A DNA stretch of 64,000 nucleotides from JBEDUK01 sp963781595 (lineage in GTDB: Bacteria; Actinomycetota; UBA4738). Both the position numbers and the translations under genes were made by a program. The stretch covers positions 1,922,001-1,986,000 of the forward strand of contig CAWAGG010000006.1 in the NCBI GenBank assembly GCA_963781595.1, read 5' to 3'. Each line of letters begins with the position of its first letter. Position 1 is the first letter of the stretch. Below are positions 1-8,120 of this stretch, piece after piece. A model generated the notes under the pieces. That model had not been told where the DNA came from and searched no databases. It saw nothing but the letters and a program-made list of their open reading frames with translations.

Positions 1-189
1 GCAGACGCGACCGCAGATCGAGGGGAACGGATTCGGCATCCGAGCGATCCGGTAGCTCAGGTCATCCAGCCCCTCAGCGATCGCGGTGACGTACCGGCCG
101 GCGTTGGTCAGGACTGGACAGGCGCGCGTGCACGGCACGTTCTCGTCGAACCACTCTGGCCCGACGGCGTGCGCCTCGAACCGGATCAC
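1..189 (-). CDS. GltD-like FAD/NAD(P) oxidoreductase, N-terminal fragment
   Basis: The first 63 residues of a gene that runs off the left edge. The segment contains VPCTRACPVLTNAGRYV, then IAEG and SYRIAR, then PNPFPSICGRVC. This matches the N-terminal [4Fe-4S]-binding region of the glutamate synthase small subunit/NADPH oxidoreductase family, with paired cysteines in CTRAC and CGRVC. The chosen start is GTG at 189, because GAGGAGG lies just upstream and the GTG overlaps the TGA of the preceding gene by 4 bases, which suggests translational coupling. The electron partner cannot be told from this piece. A formate dehydrogenase or other redox-complex subunit of the same fold is also possible. 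Confidence 0.75.
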   Translation of the reverse strand, partial: MIRFEAHAVGPEWFDENVPCTRACPVLTNAGRYVTAIAEGLDDLSYRIARMPNPFPSICGRVC

Positions 190-470
190 CGGTTCCTCCT
201 CGGTCCCTGGAGCCTGATGAAAAGCCAGGTCAGGAATACGAAGAAGATCACAGCCCAGAGCAGGACCAGCAGGTCGCGTGTCGAGGGGCCCGTGCGCAGC
301 GCGAAGAACGACATGAGTCGGTCCGGCACGAAGAGGAACCCGGCAGTGGCGAGCGCGAGCACCAACGCGCTCTTCCATACGGCCGTCCACCAGGGATCGC
401 CGATGTCGCCCCTGCCGACCGAACCACGTTGCGCCGCGTCCGTACCGATGTCCGGATCGCTCACACTCAC
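186..470 (-). CDS. Small membrane protein, two TM segments, function unknown
   Basis: About 94 residues. The first ~30 are polar. A hydrophobic helix then follows WWTAVWKSALVLALATAGFL, and a second lies at LLVLLWAVIFFVFLTWLF. The tail is short and basic (GPRRNR). It ends on a TGA that overlaps the GTG of the GltD-like gene, so the two are probably one operon and the protein may anchor or accompany that enzyme. GTG at 470 (4 bases after GGGAGG) and GTG at 464 (10 bases after it) are both usable starts. I do not recognise the family. Confidence 0.6.
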   Translation of the reverse strand: MSVSDPDIGTDAAQRGSVGRGDIGDPWWTAVWKSALVLALATAGFLFVPDRLMSFFALRTGPSTRDLLVLLWAVIFFVFLTWLFIRLQGPRRNR

Positions 471-523
471 CGCGCCTCCCTGGCCCGCCGGTCGGCTCAC
501 ATTACTCCGTGGTCGGGCCCCGC

Positions 524-586
524 CCCCGCCGCACACCGGGCCTGAAGGCCCACGTTTCGCCGGGCCGTCAGGCCCTTGTGGCGGGG
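524..586. ncRNA. Candidate structured element, three-way junction with twin hairpins
   Basis: An outer stem pairs CCCCGCC (524-530) with GGCGGGG (580-586) and is extended after a 2-base bulge by ACA/TGT. It encloses two near-identical hairpins: GGGCC-TGAA-GGCCC (538-551) and GGGCC-GTCA-GGCCC (562-575). The element lies between the promoter of the ArsR-type gene on the plus strand and the start of the small membrane gene on the minus strand. On the minus strand it would form part of that gene's leader. It matches no riboswitch or sRNA class I can name. The symmetry does not say which strand, if either, is used. Confidence 0.4.
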
Positions 587-614
587 TTCGGCGCGCGTCC
601 GATCCGCTCGTTCC

Positions 615-644
615 TTGACATGTGACCGTGGGGTCACATATCAT
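615..644 (+). promoter_or_regulatory. Promoter with ArsR-type operator in the spacer; leaderless start
   Basis: TTGACA (615-620) and TATCAT (639-644) are 18 bases apart. A perfect 8-base inverted repeat, ATGTGACC (620-627) and GGTCACAT (632-639), fills the spacer and touches both hexamers. A repressor bound there would block RNA polymerase. The ATG of the regulator is at 654, 9 bases after the -10 box, so the transcript probably has little or no leader. Autoregulation by the ArsR domain is inferred. Confidence 0.75.
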
Positions 645-653
645 GCGCGGGTC

Positions 654-1454
654 ATGGACGATCCGGTTTTCAGGGCACTCGGCGACCCGACCCGGCGGGG
701 GATCCTCGACCGCCTGTTCGAGCGGGACGGGCAGAGCCTGAGCGAACTCGAGCGTCGCTTCGACATGACCAGGTTCGGCGTGATGAAGCACCTGAAGGTG
801 CTGGAGGACGCCGGCCTGGTGGTGGCCCGGAAGGTCGGGAGGGAGAAGCTCCACTACCTCAACCCCGTGCCGATCCGGGAGATCGCCGATCGGTGGATCG
901 GCAAGTTCGCGGAGGGGACGACCGCGGCGCTCCTGGCTCTGCGAGCGACGGTGCAGGACACGGACGAGGAGGCGAGCGACATGGCAACGGGAGCGGAGGC
1001 GAAGCCGAGGCACGTGTTCATGGTCTTCATCAAGGCGGAGCCCGACCGCGTGTGGGAGGCGATCACGCGTTCGGACTTCACCGTGCAGTACTACTTCGCG
1101 AGCACCGTCGAATCGGACTGGCAGCCCGGATCGCCGTACACGTACGCGATCGAGGGCGAACCGGCGATCGTGGGGAAGGTCCTGGAATCCGACCCACCCC
1201 GCAGGCTGGTGTGCACCTTCGATGCTCGGTGGGACGAGCACGTCACTGCCGACCCGCCGTCGCGCATCTCGTGGGAGATCGAGGAAGCCGGGTCTGGGGT
1301 CTCCCAGCTGACGGTCGTGCACGACGGGTTCGAGGCGGAGGGTGCCACGTTCGGCCAGATCGGCGGCGGGATGCCGCTCATCCTGAGCGGCCTGAAGACG
1401 CTGCTGGAGACCGGCGCGCCGTTGATGCCGGCACCGGCCGCGGCGAACGCCTGA
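654..1454 (+). CDS. ArsR-family regulator fused to an SRPBCC (AHSA1-like) domain
   Basis: A 266-residue protein. Residues 1-80 form a winged helix of the ArsR family (VFRALGDPTRRGILDRL near the N-terminus, then FDMTRFGVMKHLKVLEDAGL as the recognition region). From about residue 115 a START/SRPBCC fold follows, with FMVFIKAEPDRVWEAITRSD and late VVHDGFEAEG. The SRPBCC half offers a hydrophobic ligand pocket, so the protein is probably a ligand-responsive repressor. Metal-binding cysteines of classical ArsR are absent. The ATG at 654 fits the family N-terminus and the leaderless promoter. An internal ATG near 980 could in principle start the SRPBCC part separately, but it has no clear ribosome site. 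Confidence 0.85.
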   Translation: MDDPVFRALGDPTRRGILDRLFERDGQSLSELERRFDMTRFGVMKHLKVLEDAGLVVARKVGREKLHYLNPVPIREIADRWIGKFAEGTTAALLALRATVQDTDEEASDMATGAEAKPRHVFMVFIKAEPDRVWEAITRSDFTVQYYFASTVESDWQPGSPYTYAIEGEPAIVGKVLESDPPRRLVCTFDARWDEHVTADPPSRISWEIEEAGSGVSQLTVVHDGFEAEGATFGQIGGGMPLILSGLKTLLETGAPLMPAPAAANA

Positions 1455-1542
1455 TCGGCGCAGGGGGAGCGCGAGGGCGGTACGAGGGCGGGGGCCGGTC
1501 GGTTCCCGCCCTCCTCCCATCCGGGCCTGCGAGGATAGGCCG

Positions 1543-3387
1543 GTGGATCGGAACGGGTTCGCTGCGCTGATCGCCGGGGGTCCCCTTCTCTGCGACGGCG
1601 GGATGGGGACCTCTCTGGTCGCACGCGGCGTCGCGCCCGACGCGTGCTTCGAGCTGAGGAACGCCCGTTCTCCGGAAGTGGTCGGTGCGGTCCACCGGGA
1701 CTTCGTCTCCGCCGGTGCCCGGCTGGTGGTGACGAACACGTTCGGCGCGAACCGGTTCGGGCTCGCACGGTTCGGCCTCGCCGATCGCGTCGGCGAGCTC
1801 AACCGGCTCGGCGTCGGGATCGCGCGAAGGAGCGGGGCGATCGTCGCCGGTTCGGTCGGGCCCCTCCGGGTCCGACTCGCGCCCTTCGGGCGGGTGCGTC
1901 CGGAGGAGGCGTTCGAGGCCTTCGCCGAACAGATCTCGGCGCTGGCCGAGGCCGGGGCCGATCTGCTGGCCGTGGAGACCCAGACGGACCTGGCGGAGGT
2001 CGATCAGGCCGTCGCGGCGGCGCGCAAGATCGCGCCCGACCTGCCGCTGGTGGTCACGATGACGTTCACCCGGGACGACCGGACGCTCACCGACGCGGCG
2101 CCCGCAACCGTCGCCGAGCACCTGGTCGCGCTCGGCGTCGACGCGGTGGGCGTGAACTGCGGCCAGGGCCCGGCGCAGGCGCTCCGGGTGATCCGTGCGA
2201 TGCGCGCGGATGTCGCAGGCGTACCGCTGGTGGCCAGGCCGAACGCCGGCGGCCCCTTGCAGATCGGCGGCCGGTTCCTCTACCCTGCGACGCCGGACTA
2301 CGTGGCGGAGAACGCGGCCGCGCTGCTCGACGAAGGCGTGAGCGTGATCGGTGGCTGTTGCGGGACCGGTCCAGAGCACACCCGGGCGATGGCCTCGGTC
2401 ATCGCACGACCGCGCCACCGGCCGGTCCAGGTCGAAGATGTCGAACCCGCGGCCGCTCCCGGGGCCGAGGATCGGGCAGATGCGCCGACGGACCTCGGTT
2501 CGAAGCTCGCTGAGGGCCGGTTCGTGGTCGCCGTCGAGATGGAACCGCCCCGGGGCTTCTCCGTCTCGGGGATGATCGCGGCCGCGGAGACGCTCGCGGA
2601 GGCCGGTGCGGACGTGATCGACGTCGCGGACAGCCCGATGGCGCGGATGCGCATGAGCCCATGGGCGGCGTGCCGGCTGATCCAGGAGCGCGTCGGGGTC
2701 GAGACCGTCCTGCATTTCCCCACCCGTGGCCGCAACCTCCTGCGCCTGCAGGGCGACCTGCTCGCCGTGCACGCGCTGGGGATCCGCAACGTGTTCGTCT
2801 GCCTGGGCGACCCCGTCGCGATCGGCGACTATCCGAAGGGCACGGACAACGTGGACGTCACGGCGACGGGGCTGATCGCCCTGATCACGGGCTCGTTCAA
2901 CGAGGGACGGGACCGCGCCGGCGCCTCGATCGGCGAGGCGACGTCCTTCCTGGTCGGCTGCGCGGTCAACCCGGCCGCGCCAGACCGGGACCGTGAGGTC
3001 CGCCTGCTTCGGCGGAAGGTCCGAACGGGGGCGTCGTTCGCCTTGTCGCAGCCGGTGTTCGAGGCCGAGACGCTCGAGCGCTTCGCGAGCGCCTATGCCG
3101 AGCGCTACGGGCCGGTCCCTCTGCCGATCCTGGCAGGGATCCTGCCGCTGTCCAGTGTGCGACATGCGGAGTTCCTCCACAACGAGGTCCCGGGGGTCCA
3201 GATCCCGGACGATGCGATCGAGCGGCTCCGCGCCGCAGGGGACGGGGCAGCGTCCGAGGGCCTCGGGCTGGCGATCGACCTCGTGGCCGCCCTTCGTGCC
3301 GGCCGGGCGGCCTCCGGCATCTATCTGATGCCGCAGTTCGGCAGGTTCGACGTCGCCGCCGATGTCGTCGAGGCCGCGCGCGCCTGA
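1543..3387 (+). CDS. Bifunctional homocysteine S-methyltransferase / methylenetetrahydrofolate reductase
   Basis: A 614-residue fusion, usual for this two-domain family (YitJ-like). Residues 1-290 are the homocysteine methyltransferase barrel, with LLCDGGMGTSL at the start and the zinc cysteines in GVNCGQGP and GGCCGTGPEH. Residues ~320-610 are the MTHFR barrel, with FVVAVEMEPPRGFS and LSQPVFEAE. Together they make methyl donors from 5,10-methylene-THF and methylate homocysteine to methionine. The cobalamin-binding modules of MetH are missing. The start is GTG at 1543, preceded by GAGGAT 6 bases upstream, which may be a -10 box of a leaderless message. It follows the ArsR-SRPBCC gene on the same strand with an 88-base gap. 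Confidence 0.9.
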   Translation: MDRNGFAALIAGGPLLCDGGMGTSLVARGVAPDACFELRNARSPEVVGAVHRDFVSAGARLVVTNTFGANRFGLARFGLADRVGELNRLGVGIARRSGAIVAGSVGPLRVRLAPFGRVRPEEAFEAFAEQISALAEAGADLLAVETQTDLAEVDQAVAAARKIAPDLPLVVTMTFTRDDRTLTDAAPATVAEHLVALGVDAVGVNCGQGPAQALRVIRAMRADVAGVPLVARPNAGGPLQIGGRFLYPATPDYVAENAAALLDEGVSVIGGCCGTGPEHTRAMASVIARPRHRPVQVEDVEPAAAPGAEDRADAPTDLGSKLAEGRFVVAVEMEPPRGFSVSGMIAAAETLAEAGADVIDVADSPMARMRMSPWAACRLIQERVGVETVLHFPTRGRNLLRLQGDLLAVHALGIRNVFVCLGDPVAIGDYPKGTDNVDVTATGLIALITGSFNEGRDRAGASIGEATSFLVGCAVNPAAPDRDREVRLLRRKVRTGASFALSQPVFEAETLERFASAYAERYGPVPLPILAGILPLSSVRHAEFLHNEVPGVQIPDDAIERLRAAGDGAASEGLGLAIDLVAALRAGRAASGIYLMPQFGRFDVAADVVEAARA

Positions 3388-3403
3388 ACCGAGGCTCCCG
3401 GGC

Positions 3404-3409
3404 TAAGCT
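3404..3409 (+). promoter_or_regulatory. -10 box TAAGCT, leaderless start of the zinc-ribbon gene
   Basis: TAAGCT is followed after exactly 7 bases by the GTG at 3417. That spacing puts the transcription start on the first base of the start codon, and there is no ribosome site in between. No -35 box is recognised. Confidence 0.55.
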
Positions 3410-3416
3410 CTCGCCT

Positions 3417-4175
3417 GTGACCGTTGAGCAGCCCGCCGCGCCGACCGTTCCGCACACGGCCGAGCCGCGCGGGCTGCGCGAGTTGCTCCGGCTCCAGCAG
3501 CTCGACCTGGCGGTCGATCGGAACCGGGCGCGGAAGGCGCAGCTCGAGGGCGGCGAGGAGGCGGCGCAGGCGCGTGCGCGGATCGCCGCGCTCGAGACCA
3601 CGGCGGCCGACATCCGCCGCTCGATCGCCGACGTGGACCACGAGCAGCAACGGCTCGAGCACGACGTCGACTCGATGGGCCTCAAGCGCCGTGACGAGGA
3701 GAAGCGCCTGTACGACGGCACGGTGGCGAACCCCAAGGAGCTCCAGTCGATCCGTGCCGAGGTCGAGAACATCGCGAACCGCACGACGCGGATGGAGGAC
3801 CGTCTCCTCGAGCTGATGGAGGAGCGCGAAGGCCTCGACGAGCGGCTCGCGCCCGTCGAGGCGGACGCCACCGAGGCGCGCGGGGCTCTGGACCGGCTGG
3901 TGGAGGGCGGCGCGGAGGAGCTGGGCCAGATCGAGGTGACGCTCACCGATCTTGCGGCGTCGCGAGAGGCGCTCATCCCGTCGATCGACGACGAGCTCCT
4001 CGGCCTGTACGAAGGACTGCGGCGAACCAAGAAGGGTGTCGGCGTCGCGGAGCTCCGGGACGGCGTGTGCCAGGGCTGCCACCAGAAGCTCTCGGCGATG
4101 GAGATCGACGGCATCAAGCGGGCCGCCGGCGTTCGGAGGTGCGACCACTGCCGCCGGATCCTGGTCCTCACCTGA
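3417..4175 (+). CDS. Coiled-coil protein with C4-type zinc ribbon
   Basis: A 252-residue cytoplasmic protein. Residues ~20-185 are a long charged coiled coil with heptad-like runs such as LRELLRLQQLDLAVDR and RTTRMEDRLLELMEE. The C-terminus is a zinc ribbon with CQGCHQKL and CDHCRRIL. This is the DUF164/zf-RING_7 family, often annotated as a nucleic acid-binding protein, without an established role. The downstream RNase HI gene overlaps its 3' end, an arrangement that suggests a shared role in nucleic acid metabolism. The start is GTG at 3417, set by the leaderless promoter. Confidence 0.85.
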   Translation: MTVEQPAAPTVPHTAEPRGLRELLRLQQLDLAVDRNRARKAQLEGGEEAAQARARIAALETTAADIRRSIADVDHEQQRLEHDVDSMGLKRRDEEKRLYDGTVANPKELQSIRAEVENIANRTTRMEDRLLELMEEREGLDERLAPVEADATEARGALDRLVEGGAEELGQIEVTLTDLAASREALIPSIDDELLGLYEGLRRTKKGVGVAELRDGVCQGCHQKLSAMEIDGIKRAAGVRRCDHCRRILVLT

Positions 4176-4621
4176 TCGTCTACTGCGACGGCGCCGCGCG
4201 CGGGAACCCTGGCCCCGCGGGGATCGGGGCGGCGGTGTTCTCGCCGTCCGGGGAGCTGATCGCCGAGGTCGCAGACGGGATCGGGGTCGCGACGAACAAC
4301 GTGGCCGAGTACCGGGCGGCGATCGCGGGACTCGAGCGCTGCCACGAGCTTGGCACCCGCGAGGTGACGGTCCGCGCCGACAGCAAGCTCCTCGTCGAGC
4401 AGCTCTCCGGGCGATGGAAGGTGAAGAACCCGACCCTGATCCGCCTCCACGGTGAGGCGCGCGCGCTGATGAAGGGGTTCGAGAAGGTGCGGTTCGAACA
4501 CGTCCCCCGGGAGCGCAACCGCGTCGCCGACCGGCTGGCGAACCGAGGGGTCGACGCGTGGCTCCGCGGGCCCGGGGCCGGGTTCGTTCCCGACCCGCCG
4601 GCGCGGGGCCTGTTCGCCTGA
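4139..4621 (+). CDS. Ribonuclease HI
   Basis: Cleaves the RNA strand of RNA-DNA hybrids. The sequence carries all four acidic catalytic positions: Asp in YCDGAARGNPG, Glu in NNVAEYRAAI, Asp in VRADSKLLVEQL and Asp in RNRVADRLAN. It is the short form, without the CobC-like phosphatase domain fused to the mycobacterial enzyme. Homology begins almost exactly at LIVYCDGAARG. The only conventional upstream start is GTG 4139, which adds 11 residues that look like out-of-frame coding of the zinc-ribbon gene. CTG 4172, overlapping the TGA of that gene as CTGA, would give a native 149-residue N-terminus and may be the real start. Confidence 0.88.
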   Translation: MRPLPPDPGPHLIVYCDGAARGNPGPAGIGAAVFSPSGELIAEVADGIGVATNNVAEYRAAIAGLERCHELGTREVTVRADSKLLVEQLSGRWKVKNPTLIRLHGEARALMKGFEKVRFEHVPRERNRVADRLANRGVDAWLRGPGAGFVPDPPARGLFA

Positions 4622-4679
4622 TCGTCAGGGCCGCTCGCCGGCCGGGCGGTCACGGCCACGGCCGGCCGATCGCGCCGCC

Positions 4680-4685
4680 TATACT
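4680..4685 (+). promoter_or_regulatory. -10 box TATACT of the RNase P RNA gene
   Basis: TATACT is followed by 7 bases (CGCTCGC) and then G4693, the first base of the RNase P P1 helix. This defines the RNA 5' end closely. No convincing -35 box is visible in the GC-rich sequence upstream. Confidence 0.7.
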
Positions 4686-4692
4686 CGCTCGC

Positions 4693-5083
4693 GGAGGAGC
4701 CGGCCGGGCGGCCGCGGCTCGCGCCCATCAGGGCGCCGGTCGAGGAAAGTCCGGACTCCACAGGGCAGGGTGCTGGGTAACGCCCAGGCGGGGTGACCCG
4801 CGGAGAGCGCCACAGAAACAGACCGCCCGGCGGTCCGCGAGAGCGGCTCGCTGGGTAAGGGTGAAACGGCGAGGTAAGAGCTCACCAGCGTGCCGGGCGA
4901 CCGGCGCGGCTCGGCAAGCCCCACCCGGAGCAAGGCCAAGCAGGGAGCGGGCGGCCCGTCCGATGCTCCCGGGTCGGCCGCACGAGGGTCGCGGCAACGC
5001 GGCTCCCAGAGAGATGGTCGCCACCCGCGTTCGCCCCCAGGGGCGGCGGGGGACAGGATCCGGCTTACAGGCCGGCTCCTCCT
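4693..5083 (+). ncRNA. rnpB: RNase P RNA, bacterial class A
   Basis: The catalytic RNA that removes 5' leaders from pre-tRNA. Helix P1 is a perfect 13-base pairing of GGAGGAGCCGGCC (4693-4705) with GGCCGGCTCCTCC (5070-5082). Conserved blocks are in order: GAGGAAAGTCCGGACTCC near 4742, CCACAGAAACAGACCGCC near 4811, and GGGTGAAACGGCGAGGTAAG from about 4859. The length of about 390 bases is normal for a high-GC class A RNA. The 3' end is taken from the end of P1. No U-rich terminator follows. Confidence 0.95.
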
Positions 5084-5095
5084 CTCCATCTCCCG

Positions 5096-5101
5096 TAGCA
5101 T
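5096..5101 (+). promoter_or_regulatory. -10 box TAGCAT before the DUF885 gene
   Basis: TAGCAT lies 9 bases before the ATG at 5111, which has no ribosome site. It starts 13 bases after the RNase P RNA ends, so the gene can be transcribed independently as a near-leaderless message. Confidence 0.45.
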
Positions 5102-5110
5102 GTCGCCGGC

Positions 5111-6766
5111 ATGGACGACCGAGCTCCGAGGGAGGGCGACGCGCGGTTCGAGGGCCTCGCGGCCGCGGCGCTCGACGACCTCCTCGAACGGCATCCGGAG
5201 GTCGCGACGCTCCTCGGCGATCATCGGTTCGACGATCGGCTCTCCGACCCGCGGCCCGAGGCGCTCGAGGACGAGCGCCGCGCCGTCGCGGCGTTCGAGG
5301 CGCAGCTCGATGCCGTGGACCCGGCGACCCTCTCCGAGGGGAACCGGGTCGACGCCCAGATCCTGCTCTCGCGGCTCCGGGAGCGCGCCTTCGAGCTGGA
5401 CGATCTCCGCGAGCACGAATGGAACCCGATGATCGGCAACCCCGCCGGCGCGGTCTACCCGCTGCTCGCGCGGGAGCACGCCCCTCCCGACGTCCGCCTG
5501 CGGGCGGTCGCGGGCCGGCTGGGCGCTGTGCCGGAGCACCTCGACGGCGTTCGCCGGTCGCTCCGCGACCTGCCCCGGATCCACACGGAGACCGCGATCG
5601 GGCAGTTCGCCGGCGCCGTCGGCCTGATCGGCGACGAGGTGGATCGCGTCCTCGAAGGAGCCCCGAGCCTGCGAGGCGAGGTCGATGCGGTGCGCCCGCC
5701 CGCGCTCGAGGCGCTGGAGGACCATCGACGGTGGCTCTCGGAGCGGCTCGATCGGGCGGAGCGGGATCCGCGGATCGGCCCGGACCTGTTCGGCCGCAAA
5801 CTCGGGTACGCATTGGATGCGGCGAGCGACGCGGACGCGATCCTCGCTCGCGCGGAGGAGGACCTCGTTCGGGCGGAGACCGAGATCGCCGAGGCAGCAT
5901 CCCGGATCTCGGGCGGGTCGCCGACGAACCCCGGGGTGGTCCGGACCGTGCTCGATCGCCTGGCCGAGGATCATCCGACCGACGAGACGATCGTCGGTCT
6001 CGCGACCGAGGCCTTCGACGAAGCGCGTTCGTTCACCGAGTCCGAGCGGATCGTGACCCTCCACGACGACCCGACCCGGATCATCGAGATGCCCGAGTTC
6101 CACCGGGGCGTCGCGATCGCGTACTGCGACCCACCGGGTCCGCTGGAGACGACCAACCTCCCGACGTTCTTCGCGATATCGCCGACGCCGACCGACTGGC
6201 CGCCCGAGCGGGTCGAGTCGTTCTACCGCGAGTACAACGCTCACCAGATCCACGACCTCGCGATCCACGAGGGGATCCCAGGGCACATGCTCCAGCTGGG
6301 CCACTGGAGGCGGTTCCGCGCGCCGACCAACGTCCGGGCCGCGTTCTGGAGCGGACCCTTCGTCGAGGGATGGGCGGTCTACGCGGAACGCGTGATGACC
6401 GAACACGGCTACCGGGGTGACGCCGTCCGGATCCAGCGGCTCAAGATGCTCGTGCGGACGATCATCAACGCGATCCTCGACGCGCGCGTCCACGCGCACG
6501 GGATGACCGAGGCCGAGGCGATGCGGCTGATGGTCGAACGCGGCCACCAGGAGGAGGGCGAGGCGGTGGGCAAGTGGCGCCGCGCGCTGTTGACCTCGAC
6601 CCAGCTCTCGACGTACTACGTCGGCTACTCGGAGGTGAGCGACCTCGCCGCCGACCTCCGTGCGGCGCGTCCCGAGCTGTCTGAGCGTGGGCTCCACGAC
6701 CTCGTGCTCTCGCAGGGCTCGCCGGCACCTCGGCACGCGCGTTCGCTGCTGCTCGCCGGCGCCTGA
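5111..6766 (+). CDS. DUF885 family zinc-metallopeptidase-like protein
   Basis: A 551-residue protein close to the usual DUF885 length. The diagnostic HEGIPGH motif (HExxxGH, in HDLAIHEGIPGHMLQ, about residues 375-390) and the following EGWAVYAE supply the zinc ligands and catalytic Glu expected of a gluzincin-type fold. No signal peptide or lipobox is seen at this start, so it is probably cytoplasmic, unlike many lipoprotein members. The family has no firm substrate, and peptide hydrolysis is inferred from the motif. The neighbours, RNase P RNA and a TlpA-like gene, do not suggest a pathway. Confidence 0.85.
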   Translation: MDDRAPREGDARFEGLAAAALDDLLERHPEVATLLGDHRFDDRLSDPRPEALEDERRAVAAFEAQLDAVDPATLSEGNRVDAQILLSRLRERAFELDDLREHEWNPMIGNPAGAVYPLLAREHAPPDVRLRAVAGRLGAVPEHLDGVRRSLRDLPRIHTETAIGQFAGAVGLIGDEVDRVLEGAPSLRGEVDAVRPPALEALEDHRRWLSERLDRAERDPRIGPDLFGRKLGYALDAASDADAILARAEEDLVRAETEIAEAASRISGGSPTNPGVVRTVLDRLAEDHPTDETIVGLATEAFDEARSFTESERIVTLHDDPTRIIEMPEFHRGVAIAYCDPPGPLETTNLPTFFAISPTPTDWPPERVESFYREYNAHQIHDLAIHEGIPGHMLQLGHWRRFRAPTNVRAAFWSGPFVEGWAVYAERVMTEHGYRGDAVRIQRLKMLVRTIINAILDARVHAHGMTEAEAMRLMVERGHQEEGEAVGKWRRALLTSTQLSTYYVGYSEVSDLAADLRAARPELSERGLHDLVLSQGSPAPRHARSLLLAGA

Positions 6767-6792
6767 GCATCCGGTGCCTGCCGGGCCGCTGC

Positions 6793-6798
6793 TAGGCT
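6793..6798 (+). promoter_or_regulatory. -10 box TAGGCT, leaderless start
   Basis: TAGGCT, 7 bases (CCCGTGC), then ATG at 6806. This is the clearest example of the leaderless arrangement repeated across the window. Confidence 0.6.
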
Positions 6799-6805
6799 CC
6801 CGTGC

Positions 6806-7393
6806 ATGCGACGGCCACCCGCGCGCCGATACGTGCAGGTGCTGGTGCCCGTGGTCCTGGCGGCAGTCATCATGGGAGGGACCTGGCTGACACGTCCGCG
6901 GACGCCGTCCACCGCCGCGCTCCCTGACGGCGCGGCGACCTCGTCCCTGCGGAAGGCGCTGGTCGCGGCCGGACCGCTTCCGCTGATATCAGGCAAGACG
7001 CTCGACGGGTCGCGGTTCGACCCGTCGTCGGTTGCCGGCAAGGTCGTGATCGTCAACGTCTGGAACCCGGACTGCGCACCGTGCGGGACGGAGGCGCCGG
7101 CCCTCGCGCGCGCGTGGCGGTCCCTCGGACCCCGCGGGGTGGCGATGATCGGACTGATGTACGTCGGAGGGAACTGGCCCGACGATCGGGATGCCGCCTC
7201 GCGGTTCCTCGCGCGCTATGGCATCTCCTACCCGGTCGTGGTGGACGCGGGGGCCAAGGTCGCCGACGCGCTCCATGTCCCCGGGATCCCCGTCACGGTG
7301 GTCGCCGACCGGTCCGGCAAGCTGCGGTACCGGATCGTCGGCGAGGTGCAGGATGGTCAGCTCGAGGCGCTCGTCGACCGCATCGCCGGCTGA
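6806..7393 (+). CDS. TlpA/ResA-like membrane-anchored thioredoxin
   Basis: 195 residues. An N-terminal signal anchor (VQVLVPVVLAAVIMGGTWL) places the thioredoxin fold outside the membrane. The redox motif is WNPDCAPCGTEAPAL (CAPC). The cis-Pro loop is GIPVTVV. Such proteins reduce apo-cytochrome c or metal-site cysteines outside the cell. The stop is one base away from the convergent stop of the Sco gene of the oxidase operon, so a part in preparing the CuA site is plausible but inferred. Confidence 0.85.
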   Translation: MRRPPARRYVQVLVPVVLAAVIMGGTWLTRPRTPSTAALPDGAATSSLRKALVAAGPLPLISGKTLDGSRFDPSSVAGKVVIVNVWNPDCAPCGTEAPALARAWRSLGPRGVAMIGLMYVGGNWPDDRDAASRFLARYGISYPVVVDAGAKVADALHVPGIPVTVVADRSGKLRYRIVGEVQDGQLEALVDRIAG

Positions 7394-7394
7394 G

Positions 7395-8120
7395 TCAGGC
7401 CGCCATCCCGCGGATCGTCGCGGCGATCGTGCGACCCCACAGGGAGATCCCGGCCTTCGAGTCGTCCGGGAACGCGGCGAACCGGATCCCCCCTCCGGGG
7501 TCGATGAAGTACACGACCGATGTGTGCACCACGTCTCCGTCGGGGTTCGGCACGACCGTGATCCCATACTGGGCCCACACCTGCCGGAGCTGGAGCGTGG
7601 AGCCGGTGAGGAAGTACCAGTTCCGCAGCGCGGACAGACCGTACTTGGCCGAATAGCTGCGGAGGTCCGCGGGCGAGCGTCGGTACTGGTTCACGTTGAC
7701 GCCGACGAACGCAACGCCGTTCGACGCAGGCCCGAGGATCTCGTTCGCGCGTTCGAACTCGGCGGACACGATCGGACAGACCGCGGTGCAGACCGGGTCC
7801 ATGAACTCGAGGACCACCACCTTGCCGTGGAGCTGCGCCAGCGAGACGACCTTCCCTGTCTGGTCGGTCAGGGTGAACCGGGGAGCCGGCGTCCCCAGGT
7901 AGGTGCAGCCGATCGCATCGCACGCCGTCGTGGAGGACGCTGCTTGGTGGCTGCGAGCGGACATCCAGATCACGGCCGAGCCGGCGCCGCCGATCGCCAC
8001 GCCGGCCGCGATCCCGATGAGGATCGTCAGCGCGATGGGGCCACGCCACCGTGGGCGTGCCTCGGGCTCGTCGTCCCGCGGCGCTTCCGCGGTCACCGGG
8101 TCGTCGGCGCGCGTGGTCAA
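7395..8120 (-). CDS. SCO1/SenC copper chaperone
   Basis: 241 residues and the last gene of the oxidase operon. A single TM helix (ALTILIGIAAGVAIGGAG) anchors a thioredoxin-like domain outside. The copper ligands are the Cys pair in DPVCTAVCP and a His in GDVVHTSVVYF. It delivers copper to, or reduces, the CuA centre of subunit II. The start is TTG at 8120, overlapping the ctaG stop as TTGA. It gives a short acidic cytoplasmic tail. A GTG 7 codons further in is the alternative. Confidence 0.88.
   Translation of the reverse strand: MTTRADDPVTAEAPRDDEPEARPRWRGPIALTILIGIAAGVAIGGAGSAVIWMSARSHQAASSTTACDAIGCTYLGTPAPRFTLTDQTGKVVSLAQLHGKVVVLEFMDPVCTAVCPIVSAEFERANEILGPASNGVAFVGVNVNQYRRSPADLRSYSAKYGLSALRNWYFLTGSTLQLRQVWAQYGITVVPNPDGDVVHTSVVYFIDPGGGIRFAAFPDDSKAGISLWGRTIAATIRGMAA

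Noticed and set aside
654..1454. The ArsR and SRPBCC parts as two separate genes
   Set aside because: They are in one uninterrupted frame, the internal ATG near 980 has no ribosome site, and fusions of this type are known.
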